Assembly (NCBI GenBank): GCA_013373125.1
Contig: JABXIK010000016.1
Span: forward strand, 1 to 64,000
Direction: 5' to 3'
Source of the DNA: Gammaproteobacteria bacterium
GTDB taxonomy: Bacteria; Pseudomonadota; Gammaproteobacteria; Pseudomonadales; Oceanobacteraceae
Length of the DNA stretch: 64,000 nt
This document shows positions 12,078 through 21,283 of the stretch, piece by piece (within the stretch, counting starts at the first letter, position 1; each line of letters begins with the position of its first letter). The notes below the pieces were generated by a model. That model was not told where the DNA came from. It worked only from the letters and a program-made list of their open reading frames with translations, and made no database searches. A program made the translations under genes and the position numbers.

Positions 12078-12398
12078 GTTCAGTCCTATTTCAGTGGTGG
12101 GGCCTACAAAGCCACACATGGTGTAAAGCTCGACACTTATAAGTGCGAGATGCCGACTTCGCTTGCTTATGCAGCAGCTGTTGTACCTACCAAGTACCGC
12201 CCACTACATCGCCCAGCGAAAGCATCCGAGCATGAGAATAAATAAAGCGCGATATTAAAGCAGATTTCGCCCATGAGTGGAATAATTCCCACCCATTACC
12301 AAACAAAAAAGCCTGCATATAGAAAGACTTAGCTTGCAATGGAAAGCAAAATACGTAAAATTCAGCGCGCATCGCTTATTTGGTTATAAGCACATTGC
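12078..12398 (-). promoter_or_regulatory. thrS leader and promoter region
   Basis: No gene is supported in these 321 nt. The thrS promoter and mRNA leader should lie here. The clearest element is the palindrome CACTTATAAGTG at 12134-12145, about 57 nt before the thrS start. In E. coli ThrRS represses thrS by binding anticodon-arm-like hairpins in this region, so the palindrome is a candidate. No convincing -35/-10 pair was found. A 61-codon frame here looks random. Confidence 0.35.
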
Positions 12399-12475
12399 AG
12401 TCGCGTAGCTCAGTTGGTTAGAGCACCACCTTGACATGGTGGGGGTCGCTAGTTCGAATCTAGTCGCGACTACCA
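12399..12475 (+). tRNA. tRNA-Val (anticodon GAC)
   Basis: A complete 77-nt cloverleaf with encoded CCA. The acceptor stem AGTCGCG/CGCGACT is perfect, the D-arm AGCTCAGTTGGTTAGAGC is standard, the anticodon arm CCACC-TTGACAT-GGTGG gives GAC, and the T-arm has GTTCGAATC. It is on the + strand, divergent from thrS. TATAAG at 12385-12390 could be a -10 but lies very close to the tRNA 5' end, so the promoter is uncertain. A terminator follows. Confidence 0.97.
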
Positions 12476-12483
12476 GAATTCCA

Positions 12484-12513
12484 AAAAGCCCAGTTCATTA
12501 AGCTGGGCTTTTT
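12484..12513. terminator. Terminator between tRNA-Val and uvrB
   Basis: AAAAGCCCAG / CTGGGCTTTT (10 bp, 9-nt loop) with a T-run on the right and an A-run on the left. It fits the end of the tRNA transcript (+) and of uvrB (-, stop at 12534). Confidence 0.85.
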
Positions 12514-12533
12514 TGTATCCTTATAAAATACCT

Positions 12534-14552
12534 CTAGCTATTTTTAATAAGTTGCGACTTCAATTGCTCCAACTCATCGCGATAACGTGCCGCTTCCTCA
12601 AACTTTAACTCCCTTGCAGCACTCAACATAGCATCCTCAACCTTACCAATGCGTTTTTCGATTTCCACTGGGGTCAAACGCGCAATCACATCATCATGGG
12701 ATTCCACTTGTGACTTACCACGCTTCTTGCTGCCGATTTTCTTACCAGGGGTAATCGCCCCCTCAAGGATATCTTCGACGCTCTTACGCACAGATTTTGG
12801 CGTAATGCCATGTTCGGCATTAAAGGCCATTTGCTTCTCACGACGACGCTCGGTTTCTTCCATGGCGCGCTTCATTGAATCCGTAATTCTTTCAGCATAC
12901 AGAATGGCCTTACCCTTCTCGTTTCGAGCCGCACGACCTATGGTTTGAATAAGCGAACGATCAGAACGTAAGAAGCCCTCTTTATCCGCATCAAATATGG
13001 CCACCAAAGCCACCTCAGGAATATCAAGACCTTCACGCAATAAGTTAATACCCACCAACACGTCAAATTCACCCAAGCGTAAATCACGGATGATTTCGAT
13101 GCGCTCTACCGTATCGATATCACTATGCAGATAGCGCACACGCACATCGTGCTCCATCAAGAAATCCGTTAAATCTTCCGCCATACGCTTAGTAAGCACG
13201 GTAATTAAAATGCGCTCGCCCGCCTCTGTGCGCTGGCGAATTTCTCCGAGCACATCATCCACTTGCGTGGTGGCCGGACGTACTTCTACAATCGGATCTA
13301 CTAAGCCAGTTGGTCGTACCACCTGCTCAACAACAGCATCTTGATGCTCAGCCTCGTATTTACCGGGTGTGGCCGATACAAAAATCGCTTGCGGCGAAAT
13401 CGCCTCCCACTCTTCAAATCGCATAGGACGGTTATCCAGTGCTGAAGGCAAACGAAAACCAAACTCCACCAGAGTTTCTTTGCGCGAGCGATCGCCTTTA
13501 TACATGGCACCAAATTGAGGAATGGTCACATGACTTTCATCAATGAACATTAAGGCGTCATCCGGCAAATAATCAAATAAGGTTGGCGGTGGCAAACCGG
13601 GGTCTCGCCCGGACAAATAGCGAGAATAGTTTTCAATACCATTGCAGTAGCCTAACTGCTGAATCATCTCTAAGTCATATACGGTGCGCTGCTCAAGACG
13701 CTGCGCTTCGACCAACTTATTATTCTCGCGCAACTGCCCCAAGCGCTGTTTTAGCTCGGCTTTCACATCATCAATCATATCCACCAAGGTTTCTCTTGGG
13801 GTCACATAATGACTCTTAGGGAATATGGTGATTCTAGGGACTTTTCGCAGAACTTCGCCAGTCAAAGGATCGAACACACTCAGCTGCTCAATTTCGTCAT
13901 CAAACAACTCAACCCTTACGGCTTCTTTTTCAGACTCCGCTGGGAAAATATCAATCACATCTCCACGCACACGGTAATTAGCGCGATAAAAGTCCACATC
14001 GTTGCGGGTGTACTGTAATTCCGCCAAACGTCGTAGTACGCCACGCTGATCAATAATATCGCCACGATCCAAATGCATGACCATTTTCAGATAAGAATCC
14101 GGATCGCCTAAACCATAAATAGAAGAAACCGTCGCCACGATAATACAATCGCGACGCTCCATGAGCGCCTTTGTGGCAGACAGACGCATCTGCTCAATAT
14201 GCTCATTTACTGAGGCGTCCTTTTCGATAAACGTATCACTGGAAGGTACATAAGCTTCCGGTTGGTAGTAATCGTAATAAGAAACAAAATACTCAACCGA
14301 ATTATTGGGAAAGAATTCTTTAAACTCACCATACAGTTGGGCGGCAAGGGTTTTATTATGAGCCAATACAATGGTTGGTCGCTGAGACTGCGCGATCACA
14401 TTCGCCATGGTAAATGTCTTACCGGAACCCGTCACCCCCAACAAAGTTTGACGAGCCAAGCCTGAATTCAAACCATCCAATAACTGCTCAATGGCTTTGG
14501 GTTGATCACCTGCGGGAGCATATTTGCTTTTAACTTCAAACGCTTTTGACAT
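12534..14552 (-). CDS. uvrB: UvrABC system protein B (excision nuclease subunit)
   Basis: 672 residues from the ATG at 14552 ([18 protein letters not shown]), preceded by AGGA; the frame extends 7 codons further but this start matches the family. Visible parts: Walker [10 protein letters not shown] near residue 39, the damage-probing beta-hairpin region [12 protein letters not shown] near 95, DESHVT (helicase motif II), the helicase C-terminal block with QTIGRAARN, and the C-terminal UVR domain (from about residue 630) that contacts UvrC. UvrB verifies lesions passed on by UvrA in nucleotide excision repair. No LexA box of the CTGT-N8-ACAG type was seen upstream. Confidence 0.97.
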   Translation of the reverse strand: MSKAFEVKSKYAPAGDQPKAIEQLLDGLNSGLARQTLLGVTGSGKTFTMANVIAQSQRPTIVLAHNKTLAAQLYGEFKEFFPNNSVEYFVSYYDYYQPEAYVPSSDTFIEKDASVNEHIEQMRLSATKALMERRDCIIVATVSSIYGLGDPDSYLKMVMHLDRGDIIDQRGVLRRLAELQYTRNDVDFYRANYRVRGDVIDIFPAESEKEAVRVELFDDEIEQLSVFDPLTGEVLRKVPRITIFPKSHYVTPRETLVDMIDDVKAELKQRLGQLRENNKLVEAQRLEQRTVYDLEMIQQLGYCNGIENYSRYLSGRDPGLPPPTLFDYLPDDALMFIDESHVTIPQFGAMYKGDRSRKETLVEFGFRLPSALDNRPMRFEEWEAISPQAIFVSATPGKYEAEHQDAVVEQVVRPTGLVDPIVEVRPATTQVDDVLGEIRQRTEAGERILITVLTKRMAEDLTDFLMEHDVRVRYLHSDIDTVERIEIIRDLRLGEFDVLVGINLLREGLDIPEVALVAIFDADKEGFLRSDRSLIQTIGRAARNEKGKAILYAERITDSMKRAMEETERRREKQMAFNAEHGITPKSVRKSVEDILEGAITPGKKIGSKKRGKSQVESHDDVIARLTPVEIEKRIGKVEDAMLSAARELKFEEAARYRDELEQLKSQLIKNS

Positions 14553-14775
14553 AATTCCTACTAACCCGCCCATGCATCACAAGCCCGTCAGTTTACGTTT
14601 GACTTTAAGCAATTACAATTTCCACCTAGCCATCAGAGCCTGGGAAAACCGCCCTTACAAAAAACACGCCCATCTTGAAAAATTTTGTCCCATTTCTGCT
14701 CCTGCAAACCCCATATTCCCCACTCAACCCTTGATAGAAAGGCAACATCTTCTCGCAATAGACAAATACTTCCTG

Positions 14776-14811
14776 TAGAATGTTCGCGCTTTAACCCACA
14801 GGGTAAAGCGC
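14776..14811 (+). promoter_or_regulatory. Possible -10 and 5' stem-loop upstream of the aminotransferase
   Basis: TAGAAT (14776-14781) resembles a -10, with no good -35. Right after it GCGCTTTAACCC / GGGTAAAGCGC form an 11-bp stem with one bulged A and a 3-nt loop (14786-14811). No T-run follows, so it is not a terminator. It would sit at or near the very 5' end of the mRNA. The rest of 14553-14775, between the divergent uvrB and aminotransferase genes, shows nothing else I can name. Confidence 0.35.
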
Positions 14812-14844
14812 TAATTTAAACCCTCTTTTGTTAAGGATGTGGCC

Positions 14845-16023
14845 TTGAACCTGCAACTTTCTGATCGCGTTCAAAGCATTAAGCCCTCACCAACTCTGGC
14901 CGTTACTAACCGCGCCGCTGAGTTACGTGCTGCTGGGCAAGATATCATTGGCCTAGGTGCTGGCGAACCAGACTTCGACACCCCAGAACATATTAAAGCT
15001 GCTGCTATTAAAGCCATTGAAACCGGCTTCACCAAATACACCGCAGTGGACGGCACCCCAGAGCTTAAAAAAGCCATTATTAACAAATTTAAACGCGACA
15101 ACGGTTTAGATTACGAAGCCAACCAAATTCTTGTGTCATGTGGCGGCAAACAAAGCTTTTTCAACTTAAGCCTTGCATTACTAAACCCTGGCGACGAAGT
15201 GGTTATTCCTGCGCCTTACTGGGTAAGCTACCCAGACATGGTATTAATCGCAGAAGGCGTACCCGTGGTTATTGAAACCAATGCTGATGCACGCTTCAAA
15301 ATCACTGCAGAGCAGCTAGACGCCGCCATTACAGACAAAACAAAACTAGTGGTACTAAACAGCCCGTCCAACCCATCTGGTATGGCCTACACAAAAGCTG
15401 AATTAGAATCATTAGGTGATGTATTGCGTAAATACCCTGATGTATTGATCGCAACGGACGACATGTATGAGCCAATCCTATGGACCGACGAGCCATTCAA
15501 CAACATCGTAACGGCTAATCCAGACCTATATGAACGTACCATTGTGCTGAATGGCGTATCCAAAGCTTACAGCATGACTGGCTGGCGTATTGGTTATGCT
15601 GCAGGCCCTCAAAAGCTGATCGGCGCCATGAAGAAAATTCAAAGCCAAAGCACGTCCAACCCGACCTCTGTAGCGCAAGTGGCAGCAACTGCCGCCCTTG
15701 ATGGCGACCAAGACTGCGTAAAAGACATGGTTAAAGTCTTTAAGCAGCGTCACGACTACATGGTAGAGGCCCTCAACGCCATCGATGGTATTGAGTGCTT
15801 AAAAGGCGATGGTACGTTTTACTTATTCCCAGATTTCTCTGGCGCACAAGCCAAGCTAGGTTGTGAAAGCGATACCGACCTTGCTGAAAAATTATTGGAA
15901 GCTGGCGTTGCTCTAGTACCAGGTAGCGCTTTTGGCACTCCAGGTCACATGCGCATTAGCTTTGCAACTAGCGATAGCAACCTGCAAAAAGCAGTTGAGC
16001 GCTTGCAAAAAGCACTGGGCTAA
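14845..16023 (+). CDS. Class I pyridoxal-phosphate aminotransferase (aspartate/aromatic type)
   Basis: About 392 residues of the fold-type I aspartate aminotransferase family (AspC/AatA-like, subgroup 1-gamma). Motifs: GAGEPDFDTPEHI near residue 38, NSPSNPSGMAY near 174, and the PLP lysine region SKAYSMTGWRIGYAAG near 235; the C-terminal substrate Arg lies in HMRISFATS. I choose the TTG at 14845 because AAGGA (14833-14837) sits 7 nt upstream; a GTG at 14839 is too close to that site. It would move the amino group between aspartate or aromatic amino acids and 2-oxoglutarate. In Pseudomonas the gene beside uvrB and tRNA-Asn is the same type. Confidence 0.92.
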   Translation: MNLQLSDRVQSIKPSPTLAVTNRAAELRAAGQDIIGLGAGEPDFDTPEHIKAAAIKAIETGFTKYTAVDGTPELKKAIINKFKRDNGLDYEANQILVSCGGKQSFFNLSLALLNPGDEVVIPAPYWVSYPDMVLIAEGVPVVIETNADARFKITAEQLDAAITDKTKLVVLNSPSNPSGMAYTKAELESLGDVLRKYPDVLIATDDMYEPILWTDEPFNNIVTANPDLYERTIVLNGVSKAYSMTGWRIGYAAGPQKLIGAMKKIQSQSTSNPTSVAQVAATAALDGDQDCVKDMVKVFKQRHDYMVEALNAIDGIECLKGDGTFYLFPDFSGAQAKLGCESDTDLAEKLLEAGVALVPGSAFGTPGHMRISFATSDSNLQKAVERLQKALG

Positions 16024-16051
16024 AATAGACCCATTCCAAAGCACATCCAAC

Positions 16052-16076
16052 AAGCCAGCTCAACGCTGGCTTTTTT
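16052..16076 (+). terminator. Terminator after the aminotransferase gene
   Basis: AAGCCAGC / GCTGGCTT (8 bp, 5-nt loop) followed by six T, 30 nt after the stop codon. Confidence 0.88.
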
Positions 16077-16098
16077 GTGGATTAAGCTTACGCAAAAT

Positions 16099-16120
16099 AA
16101 AACCAGCTTAGGCTGGTTTT
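16099..16120. terminator. Second terminator-like hairpin
   Basis: AAAACCAGC / GCTGGTTTT (9 bp, 4-nt loop) lies just after the first terminator. The A and T ends make it potentially bidirectional. The remaining sequence to 16296 holds no gene I can support. Confidence 0.5.
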
Positions 16121-16296
16121 GCAGTTTCAGAACAAAGACAGACTCTACAGGCCAGCCCAAACCATTAGCAAAGCTAATACCTTGAGCACTGCTCGCAATT
16201 AACAACAAATAGACACCCAAAAATAACGAACGACAGTGTCACTACCATCAAATTCAATGGTAAACTGCAAAAAATCTCAAATGATAAAAGCTCACC

Positions 16297-17052
16297 ATGA
16301 ACTACAAGATTTTTGTCATCAATCTTGATGAACGCCCAGATAAATTCAAAAATGCCGAAGACCAAATCCTAGCTCAAGGCCTTTCTTGTGAGCGAATCTC
16401 TGCTGTTCGGGGCTCCAACCTATCAGAAGAAGAAATTACAAAAAATTACGACGCCAAAGCCAATAAAAAACACTATATGAAGACCATGTCAGTTGGTGAA
16501 ATTGGCTGCTATATGAGCCATCGTGCTGCATGGCAAAAAATTATCGATGATAATTTAGACTACGCGATTATTTTAGAGGATGACTGTAAATTAGAGGCTG
16601 ATTTTCATCTTTTACCTTCACTTTTAACACATTTAAAAGACTGGGATTACATCAAACTCACAGGGCCTCGTGGTCGCAAAAAAATCCAGGATACAGCCTG
16701 CATCACAGACAAATTTAGCATCGCTCACTACAATAAGGTCCCAATTTCTACGCCTGGACAGGTGGTATCATTAAAAGGAGCTAAAGCATTACTTGAAAAT
16801 AGCCAGCCATTCTTTAGGCCCGTGGATGTAGACCTGCAACAATACTGGGAAAAGAACATCGATATTATTGGCATCGAACCAAAGTTGGTTGGCACTGCCG
16901 GCTTTGATAGCGACATAACTGCAATGGATAAATCTTCGGCGCGCACAATTAAAACTAAGTTTTGGCCAAGGGTGATGTTTAGAATATCTACAACATTAAG
17001 TAATACAATGGCTACTTTTAAACGGCCGAATATAAAATCATATATAAAATAA
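16297..17052 (+). CDS. Glycosyltransferase family 25 (LPS-type) protein
   Basis: 251 residues with the GT25 marks: FVINLDERPDKF at the N-terminus, GEIGCYMSHRAAW near residue 70 and AIILEDDC (the metal-binding acidic motif) near 92. GT25 enzymes add single sugars, often galactose or glucose, in lipopolysaccharide or lipooligosaccharide assembly. There is no signal peptide; it should act in the cytoplasm or at the inner face of the membrane. It converges on the O-antigen ligase-like gene, and a hairpin covers both stop codons. It belongs to the polysaccharide region but its target is not known. Confidence 0.85.
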   Translation: MNYKIFVINLDERPDKFKNAEDQILAQGLSCERISAVRGSNLSEEEITKNYDAKANKKHYMKTMSVGEIGCYMSHRAAWQKIIDDNLDYAIILEDDCKLEADFHLLPSLLTHLKDWDYIKLTGPRGRKKIQDTACITDKFSIAHYNKVPISTPGQVVSLKGAKALLENSQPFFRPVDVDLQQYWEKNIDIIGIEPKLVGTAGFDSDITAMDKSSARTIKTKFWPRVMFRISTTLSNTMATFKRPNIKSYIK

Positions 17053-17064
17053 GCTGGCTTATTT
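17047..17064. terminator. Candidate bidirectional terminator between convergent genes
   Basis: AAATAAGC / GCTTATTT (8-bp stem with a very tight loop) spans the end of the GT25 gene and lies against the stop of the ligase gene, followed by a T-rich run on both sides. Confidence 0.5.
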
Positions 17065-18402
17065 CTATTTATTTTCTTTTATTCCATCTAACATTGCATC
17101 CTTCCTGTAATATATTTGAGATAAAAATAAAAAAACCATAAATATATAGAAGTGCGTGAAGGTCTTATGATTCATAATGGTACCTGACTGCCCTGCAACA
17201 AATAAAACCACCAACATAAGCACTCCACAGCTTGCAAACCATCTAATAACCCTGTCCGGGGATGATACATTTAAATAAAAAACGTAAAGAGGGATAAGAA
17301 ATAACCCCATCGTCAATATTAAACCTACAACCCCCTTTTCAACCGCTGCCTGAAAAAACTCATTATGAGCAGTCTTTCTGACTCCCAACTCCCTTGAATA
17401 CCCTTCTAGCTCTCCACTTTCTTTCATTTCACTGGTTTTGACTTTAAATCCGTTAAGTCCATGGCCAAACAAAGGCTTCTCCTTAAACAACTGAAAAGCA
17501 ACCACATACATATCCAGTCGAGTCCCAATGGAGGTTTGACTATTCCCATCTTCATACAGTTCTATACTTTTTACAGCTCTCTCCACTCTTTTCTCAACAA
17601 CATCTAGCTGAGACAGAAAAGCTATAACTAAAATACCAGACAATAATACCCCTCCCCCCACTTTTTTATTGCCAGTCCGAAAAAGATAAAAAATAAAAAA
17701 TAACAACACCATAGGTACTGCCAGCCACACACCTCGCGTTTGTGTTAGTAAACAAGCGCCTATTCCAAGCAAAACAGACACCAGAAACAACATTTTCAAA
17801 AAATACTTATCAACTTTGAACAACATTAAATAGGCAAAAATAAATGCCGATAAAATTAACGTAATCGCCGCATAACGCATGGGATTCACTGACCCTGCAG
17901 GGCGATACATATGCGCAGTATACCCATCAAAAACAAACCAAGCCTCGCGATAGTTATACATTCCATACGCTTGAACCAAGGAAGTAATACCAAGAAATAT
18001 TACAACAAACACAAAAAGCCTTATTAAATACTTTTCACTTATCTGTGTATTACGTAAATACATAAACAATGGCAACAGAAATGCGAATTTCACATCATCC
18101 TCTAGTCGATACTGAGCCAGACGCTGGGAATCTACAAACAAAAAAGACATTAATGAATTGACCGAATATAATACAAAAATCAATATAACGGCCCACTCCA
18201 TTTTAGTTAGATTTGTCCGCTCAAAAAAACAAAGTACATAAGTCCAACCAAGTAATAATAAACACCCAGCTACGATATCTGATACTGAAGGAATAATAAG
18301 GGCTGAAATCAAATAAACTGCCAACAACCAATAAAAAAGATGCTTGGCTGTAGTGGAAAGACTGGGTAAGCGCATAATTAGATGCATTACTAAAAAACTC
18401 AT
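17065..18402 (-). CDS. O-antigen ligase/polymerase family membrane protein (WaaL-like)
   Basis: 445 residues, very hydrophobic, with roughly 10-12 predicted membrane helices and one large periplasmic loop. That loop region holds TQTRGVWLA (conserved Arg) and SIGTRLDMYVVAFQLFKEKPLFGHG, typical of the Wzy_C/O-antigen ligase family, followed by KTAHNEFFQ with the conserved His. WaaL joins undecaprenyl-linked O-antigen to lipid A-core in the periplasm; Wzy polymerases share the fold, so that role is not excluded. The stand-alone position next to a GT25 gene, and a separate Wzy candidate in the main operon, favour ligase. Further ATGs close to the start leave its exact N-terminus open. Confidence 0.82.
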   Translation of the reverse strand: MSFLVMHLIMRLPSLSTTAKHLFYWLLAVYLISALIIPSVSDIVAGCLLLLGWTYVLCFFERTNLTKMEWAVILIFVLYSVNSLMSFLFVDSQRLAQYRLEDDVKFAFLLPLFMYLRNTQISEKYLIRLFVFVVIFLGITSLVQAYGMYNYREAWFVFDGYTAHMYRPAGSVNPMRYAAITLILSAFIFAYLMLFKVDKYFLKMLFLVSVLLGIGACLLTQTRGVWLAVPMVLLFFIFYLFRTGNKKVGGGVLLSGILVIAFLSQLDVVEKRVERAVKSIELYEDGNSQTSIGTRLDMYVVAFQLFKEKPLFGHGLNGFKVKTSEMKESGELEGYSRELGVRKTAHNEFFQAAVEKGVVGLILTMGLFLIPLYVFYLNVSSPDRVIRWFASCGVLMLVVLFVAGQSGTIMNHKTFTHFYIFMVFLFLSQIYYRKDAMLDGIKENK

Positions 18403-18529
18403 AATCTAAGAACCTGCCTCCACACACTAATATGTTTGGAGTACAGAAATTAATGCTAACTATAACACAATTACATAAAATCACCCTGATTGACTGGCCA
18501 CCTCCCTCCCTAAATTTAAAGTTGCACGC

Positions 18530-18557
18530 TTGACAATTCTCTAAATATCAATAACAT
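18530..18557 (+). promoter_or_regulatory. Promoter of tRNA-Asn
   Basis: TTGACA (18530-18535, perfect -35), 16-nt spacer, TAACAT (18552-18557) as -10. Transcription would begin about 7 nt before the tRNA. wbpM begins 44 nt after the tRNA and could be read from the same start. Confidence 0.7.
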
Positions 18558-18570
18558 ACGCAACAGTTGT

Positions 18571-18646
18571 TCCCCGATAGCTCAGTTGGTAGAGCAGTAG
18601 ACTGTTAATCTATTGGTCACTGGTTCGAGTCCAGTTCGGGGAGCCA
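18571..18646 (+). tRNA. tRNA-Asn (anticodon GTT)
   Basis: 76 nt with encoded CCA. The acceptor stem TCCCCGA/TCGGGGA is perfect, the D-arm has AGCTCAGTTGGTAGAGC, the anticodon loop CTGTTAA reads GTT, and the T-arm has GGTTCGAGTCC. It lies between the aminotransferase side and wbpM, as in Pseudomonas O-antigen loci. Confidence 0.97.
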
Positions 18647-18690
18647 CTTTTAAGCTATACTGAGTCTCAGGATCGAGACGAGGCCCCTGC

Positions 18691-20595
18691 ATGCTAGACT
18701 TTCTTTTGAACGCCCCCCGTTCAACCAAGCGTATTATCACCCTTGCTTTTGATGTTTTCGCCATCCCCCTTGCGATATATGGTGCCCTTGCATTACGACA
18801 TGGTGAATTGATAGTTAATGTTAATTACGCCCTAATATCCGTGATGATTAGCACCACACTGATCACAGCTGCCATATTCATTAAACTGGGACTGTATCGC
18901 GCAGTTGTGCGTTTTATGGCCAGCAAGGCTTTTAGCACACTTGCACTGGGGATTACGCTTTCTGCCTTGGTACTTGCCAGCAGCTCATTTATCAGCCAAG
19001 CCAACTTGCCACGCTCCAGCATCATTATCTATTGGTTTACGGCCTTTACCCTTCTTGGACTTCCACGCTTATTTATTCGTAACTTGGTTAGCCAATTAAA
19101 CAACGCACACAAAGAGTCCGTTTTGGTCTATGGTGCAGGCAATCAGGGGATCGCACTCATCAATGCACTTACCAACAGTGAACTTTATCGCCCGATTGCG
19201 TTTTTAGATGACGATTACAAGAAACAGAAGACCATCATTCAAAGCCTTAAAGTACACAACCCAAGCGAAGCGCAGGCGCTAGCCGCACACTTTGGAGCGA
19301 CTAAAGTGCTTTTGGCCTTAGGCAATACCAGCACAGCTAAACGTAAACAGCTCATAGAAAATCTCGCGGACACAAAACTGGAAATTTTAACCACCCCAGC
19401 CGTGCAAGACATCATCAGCGGCAAAGCCAAAATAGAAGAAGTCAAAGAAGTCGAAATTGAAGACTTGCTCGGCCGCGACTGCGTATCACCGAATAAGGCA
19501 TTACTTAGCCAAAACATTAAAGATAAGGTAGTACTGGTAACAGGCGCTGGGGGCAGTATAGGCTCAGAACTGTGCCGCCAGATCATCACCCAGCAACCCA
19601 AAAAGCTCATACTATTAGAGTTAAATGAATTTAGCCTTTACAATATAGAACAAGAGCTCAGCCAGTACTGTACTCACCACCAACAATGCCATACCGAGAT
19701 TATTTCTATTCTTGGTTCTGTACAAAAACAAAACCGACTGGAAACCATCTTCAGTACCTTTAACGTACAAACCATTTATCATGCGGCGGCATATAAACAC
19801 GTACCCATGGTAGAACACAACGTAGTAGAAGGTGTGCGCAATAATGTATTTGGCACCTGGTATTGCGCAGAAGCCGCCATTAAAGCGGGCGTCGAACGTT
19901 TCGTATTGATCAGTACCGACAAAGCAGTACGCCCTACCAATGTAATGGGTGCCAGTAAACGCCTTGCTGAACTGGTATTACAAGCATTAGCCGAGCGCCA
20001 ATCAGACACTCTATTTTGCATGGTCCGTTTTGGTAATGTACTGGGCAGCTCAGGCTCGGTTGTGCCATTGTTTCGCAAACAAATTAAAGATGGCGGGCCT
20101 ATTACTGTCACCCACCCAGATATCATCCGTTACTTCATGACCATCCCCGAGGCTAGCCAGCTCGTCATACAAGCCGGTGCCATGGGCAAAGGTGGGGATG
20201 TATTTGTACTGGATATGGGCGAGCCGGTAAAAATTGTAAACCTTGCACAAAAAATGATTCGCTTATCGGGCCTGACCGAAAAATCAGACGCGAACCCTAA
20301 CGGCGATATCAGCATTGAATTTAGCGGTTTACGCCCAGGTGAAAAACTCTATGAAGAGCTATTAATTGGCGACAACGTAGAAGGCAGTGACCACCCGAGA
20401 ATTATGACAGCCAATGAGACTCACTTAAGTTGGCCCGAGACACACAACTTACTCAATAGGCTTGATAAAGCCTGCCATGACTTTAAAGTAGAAGACGTTA
20501 TTAATTTATTGCTAGAAGCCCCTGCCGCTTTTAAACAACAAGGCAACAACCCAGATTGGGTCTTCAACCAAACCATCAAAAATGGCGCTAAATAG
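18691..20595 (+). CDS. wbpM: WbpM-type UDP-sugar 4,6-dehydratase, membrane-anchored
   Basis: 634 residues, the length of large WbpM/CapD/PglF proteins. Four membrane helices (about 13-130) are followed by a first Rossmann-like domain (VLVYGAGNQG near 145) and the catalytic SDR domain (VVLVTGAGGSIGSELCRQI near 280, NAD binding). Around residues 406-423, STDKAVRPTNVMGASK gives the Thr/Asp/Lys site with Met where ordinary SDRs have Tyr, as known for WbpM. The enzyme turns UDP-GlcNAc into UDP-4-keto-6-deoxy-GlcNAc, the precursor of QuiNAc, FucNAc or bacillosamine-type sugars. The WbpV-like epimerase in the facing operon is a likely next step. A terminator covers its stop codon. Confidence 0.93.
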   Translation: MLDFLLNAPRSTKRIITLAFDVFAIPLAIYGALALRHGELIVNVNYALISVMISTTLITAAIFIKLGLYRAVVRFMASKAFSTLALGITLSALVLASSSFISQANLPRSSIIIYWFTAFTLLGLPRLFIRNLVSQLNNAHKESVLVYGAGNQGIALINALTNSELYRPIAFLDDDYKKQKTIIQSLKVHNPSEAQALAAHFGATKVLLALGNTSTAKRKQLIENLADTKLEILTTPAVQDIISGKAKIEEVKEVEIEDLLGRDCVSPNKALLSQNIKDKVVLVTGAGGSIGSELCRQIITQQPKKLILLELNEFSLYNIEQELSQYCTHHQQCHTEIISILGSVQKQNRLETIFSTFNVQTIYHAAAYKHVPMVEHNVVEGVRNNVFGTWYCAEAAIKAGVERFVLISTDKAVRPTNVMGASKRLAELVLQALAERQSDTLFCMVRFGNVLGSSGSVVPLFRKQIKDGGPITVTHPDIIRYFMTIPEASQLVIQAGAMGKGGDVFVLDMGEPVKIVNLAQKMIRLSGLTEKSDANPNGDISIEFSGLRPGEKLYEELLIGDNVEGSDHPRIMTANETHLSWPETHNLLNRLDKACHDFKVEDVINLLLEAPAAFKQQGNNPDWVFNQTIKNGAK

Positions 20596-20604
20596 CGCCA
20601 TTTT
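20579..20604 (+). terminator. Terminator overlapping the wbpM stop codon
   Basis: TGGCGCTA / TAGCGCCA (8 bp, 2-nt turn) framed by AAAA and TTTT. The right arm contains the TAG stop. Confidence 0.85.
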
Positions 20605-20610
20605 CATCTG

Positions 20611-20743
20611 CAGGAGAGAGCTAGTAAGCCCCGCGAACACAGTGAGTTACTCGCCATACCCCTTCATCCACAAGGTGAACACCTATAACCCCTACATTTG
20701 TAGGAGGACGCTTGCGCGCGACATTCTTCTTCGCCCTACAAAT
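20611..20743 (+). repeat. REP-like repeats upstream of the HEPN/MNT pair
   Basis: Two degenerate REP-like units. One begins near 20611 (GCAGGAGAGAGCTAG, then CCCCGCGAACACAGTGAG). The other is ATTTGTAGGAGGACGCTTGC with GCGCGAC, whose ends ATTTGTAGG (20696-20704) and CCTACAAAT (20735-20743) are inverted copies. They belong to the family described at 40529-43534. The rest of 20744-20863 shows no gene of its own. Confidence 0.55.
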
Positions 20744-20863
20744 AAGCTCACCTAGCATCCCAAACACAATTACTGCTATAGGTACCGAAAGTGAATACCC
20801 CTACCCGCCACCCAATCAAGCTGCTAAAATCTTCAAATCTGTTCAAAAACCAAGGCCAGTTGC

Positions 20864-21283
20864 ATGCTCAACCTTTCTGCACTCGCAAAAGCAAATACAT
20901 CGCTGCAAGAAAGCCTTGATGTATTCCAAGACAACAACTTCATCAGCAAACTCAACGACAAACAATTCCACACAATAAGAGCAGGTGTGATTCAAAATTT
21001 TGAATTCACTTACGAAGTCTCATGGAAATTCATTAAACGTTGGCTCGACAACAATTTAGGCGCAACCGAAGTCGATGGTGTATCACGTCGTCAACTTTTT
21101 CGAATCGCCGCAGAACACCAACTCATTGAGGACGTTGAAGCTTGGATGACATACCATAAATATCGAAATCTAACTTCCCATACCTATGATGAAAACACGG
21201 CAAAAGAAGTGGCCAATATCGCCATAGACTTCGCAGTCGCATCCGCTGCTCTACTCATTGCCATAGAAACACGCAATGAATAA
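20864..21283 (+). CDS. HEPN-domain protein, HI0074-like partner of a minimal nucleotidyltransferase (toxin candidate)
   Basis: 139 residues, all-helical in appearance, of the nucleotidyltransferase substrate-binding (HI0074) branch of HEPN proteins. The HEPN Rx4H motif is R101-NLTS-H106, followed by Y108, so the RNase-type catalytic motif RX4HXY is intact. In the related HepT/MntA type VII system this Tyr is the residue AMPylated by the antitoxin. The start codon follows CCAAGG at about 8 nt. The next gene starts inside its 3' end (8-nt overlap). Function as a toxin is inferred from the family; some HI0074-type pairs have no tested activity. Confidence 0.85.
   Translation: MLNLSALAKANTSLQESLDVFQDNNFISKLNDKQFHTIRAGVIQNFEFTYEVSWKFIKRWLDNNLGATEVDGVSRRQLFRIAAEHQLIEDVEAWMTYHKYRNLTSHTYDENTAKEVANIAIDFAVASAALLIAIETRNE

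Noticed and set aside
12187..12372. 61-codon frame in the thrS leader (Phe-rich)
   Set aside because: No ribosome site; wrong amino acid bias for a Thr leader peptide; best seen as chance.
14553..14640. Possible LexA box before uvrB
   Set aside because: No CTGT-N8-ACAG or near match seen.
20712..20978. 88-codon frame upstream of the HEPN gene
   Set aside because: Overlaps REP DNA and the true HEPN frame; Ser/Thr-rich random composition.
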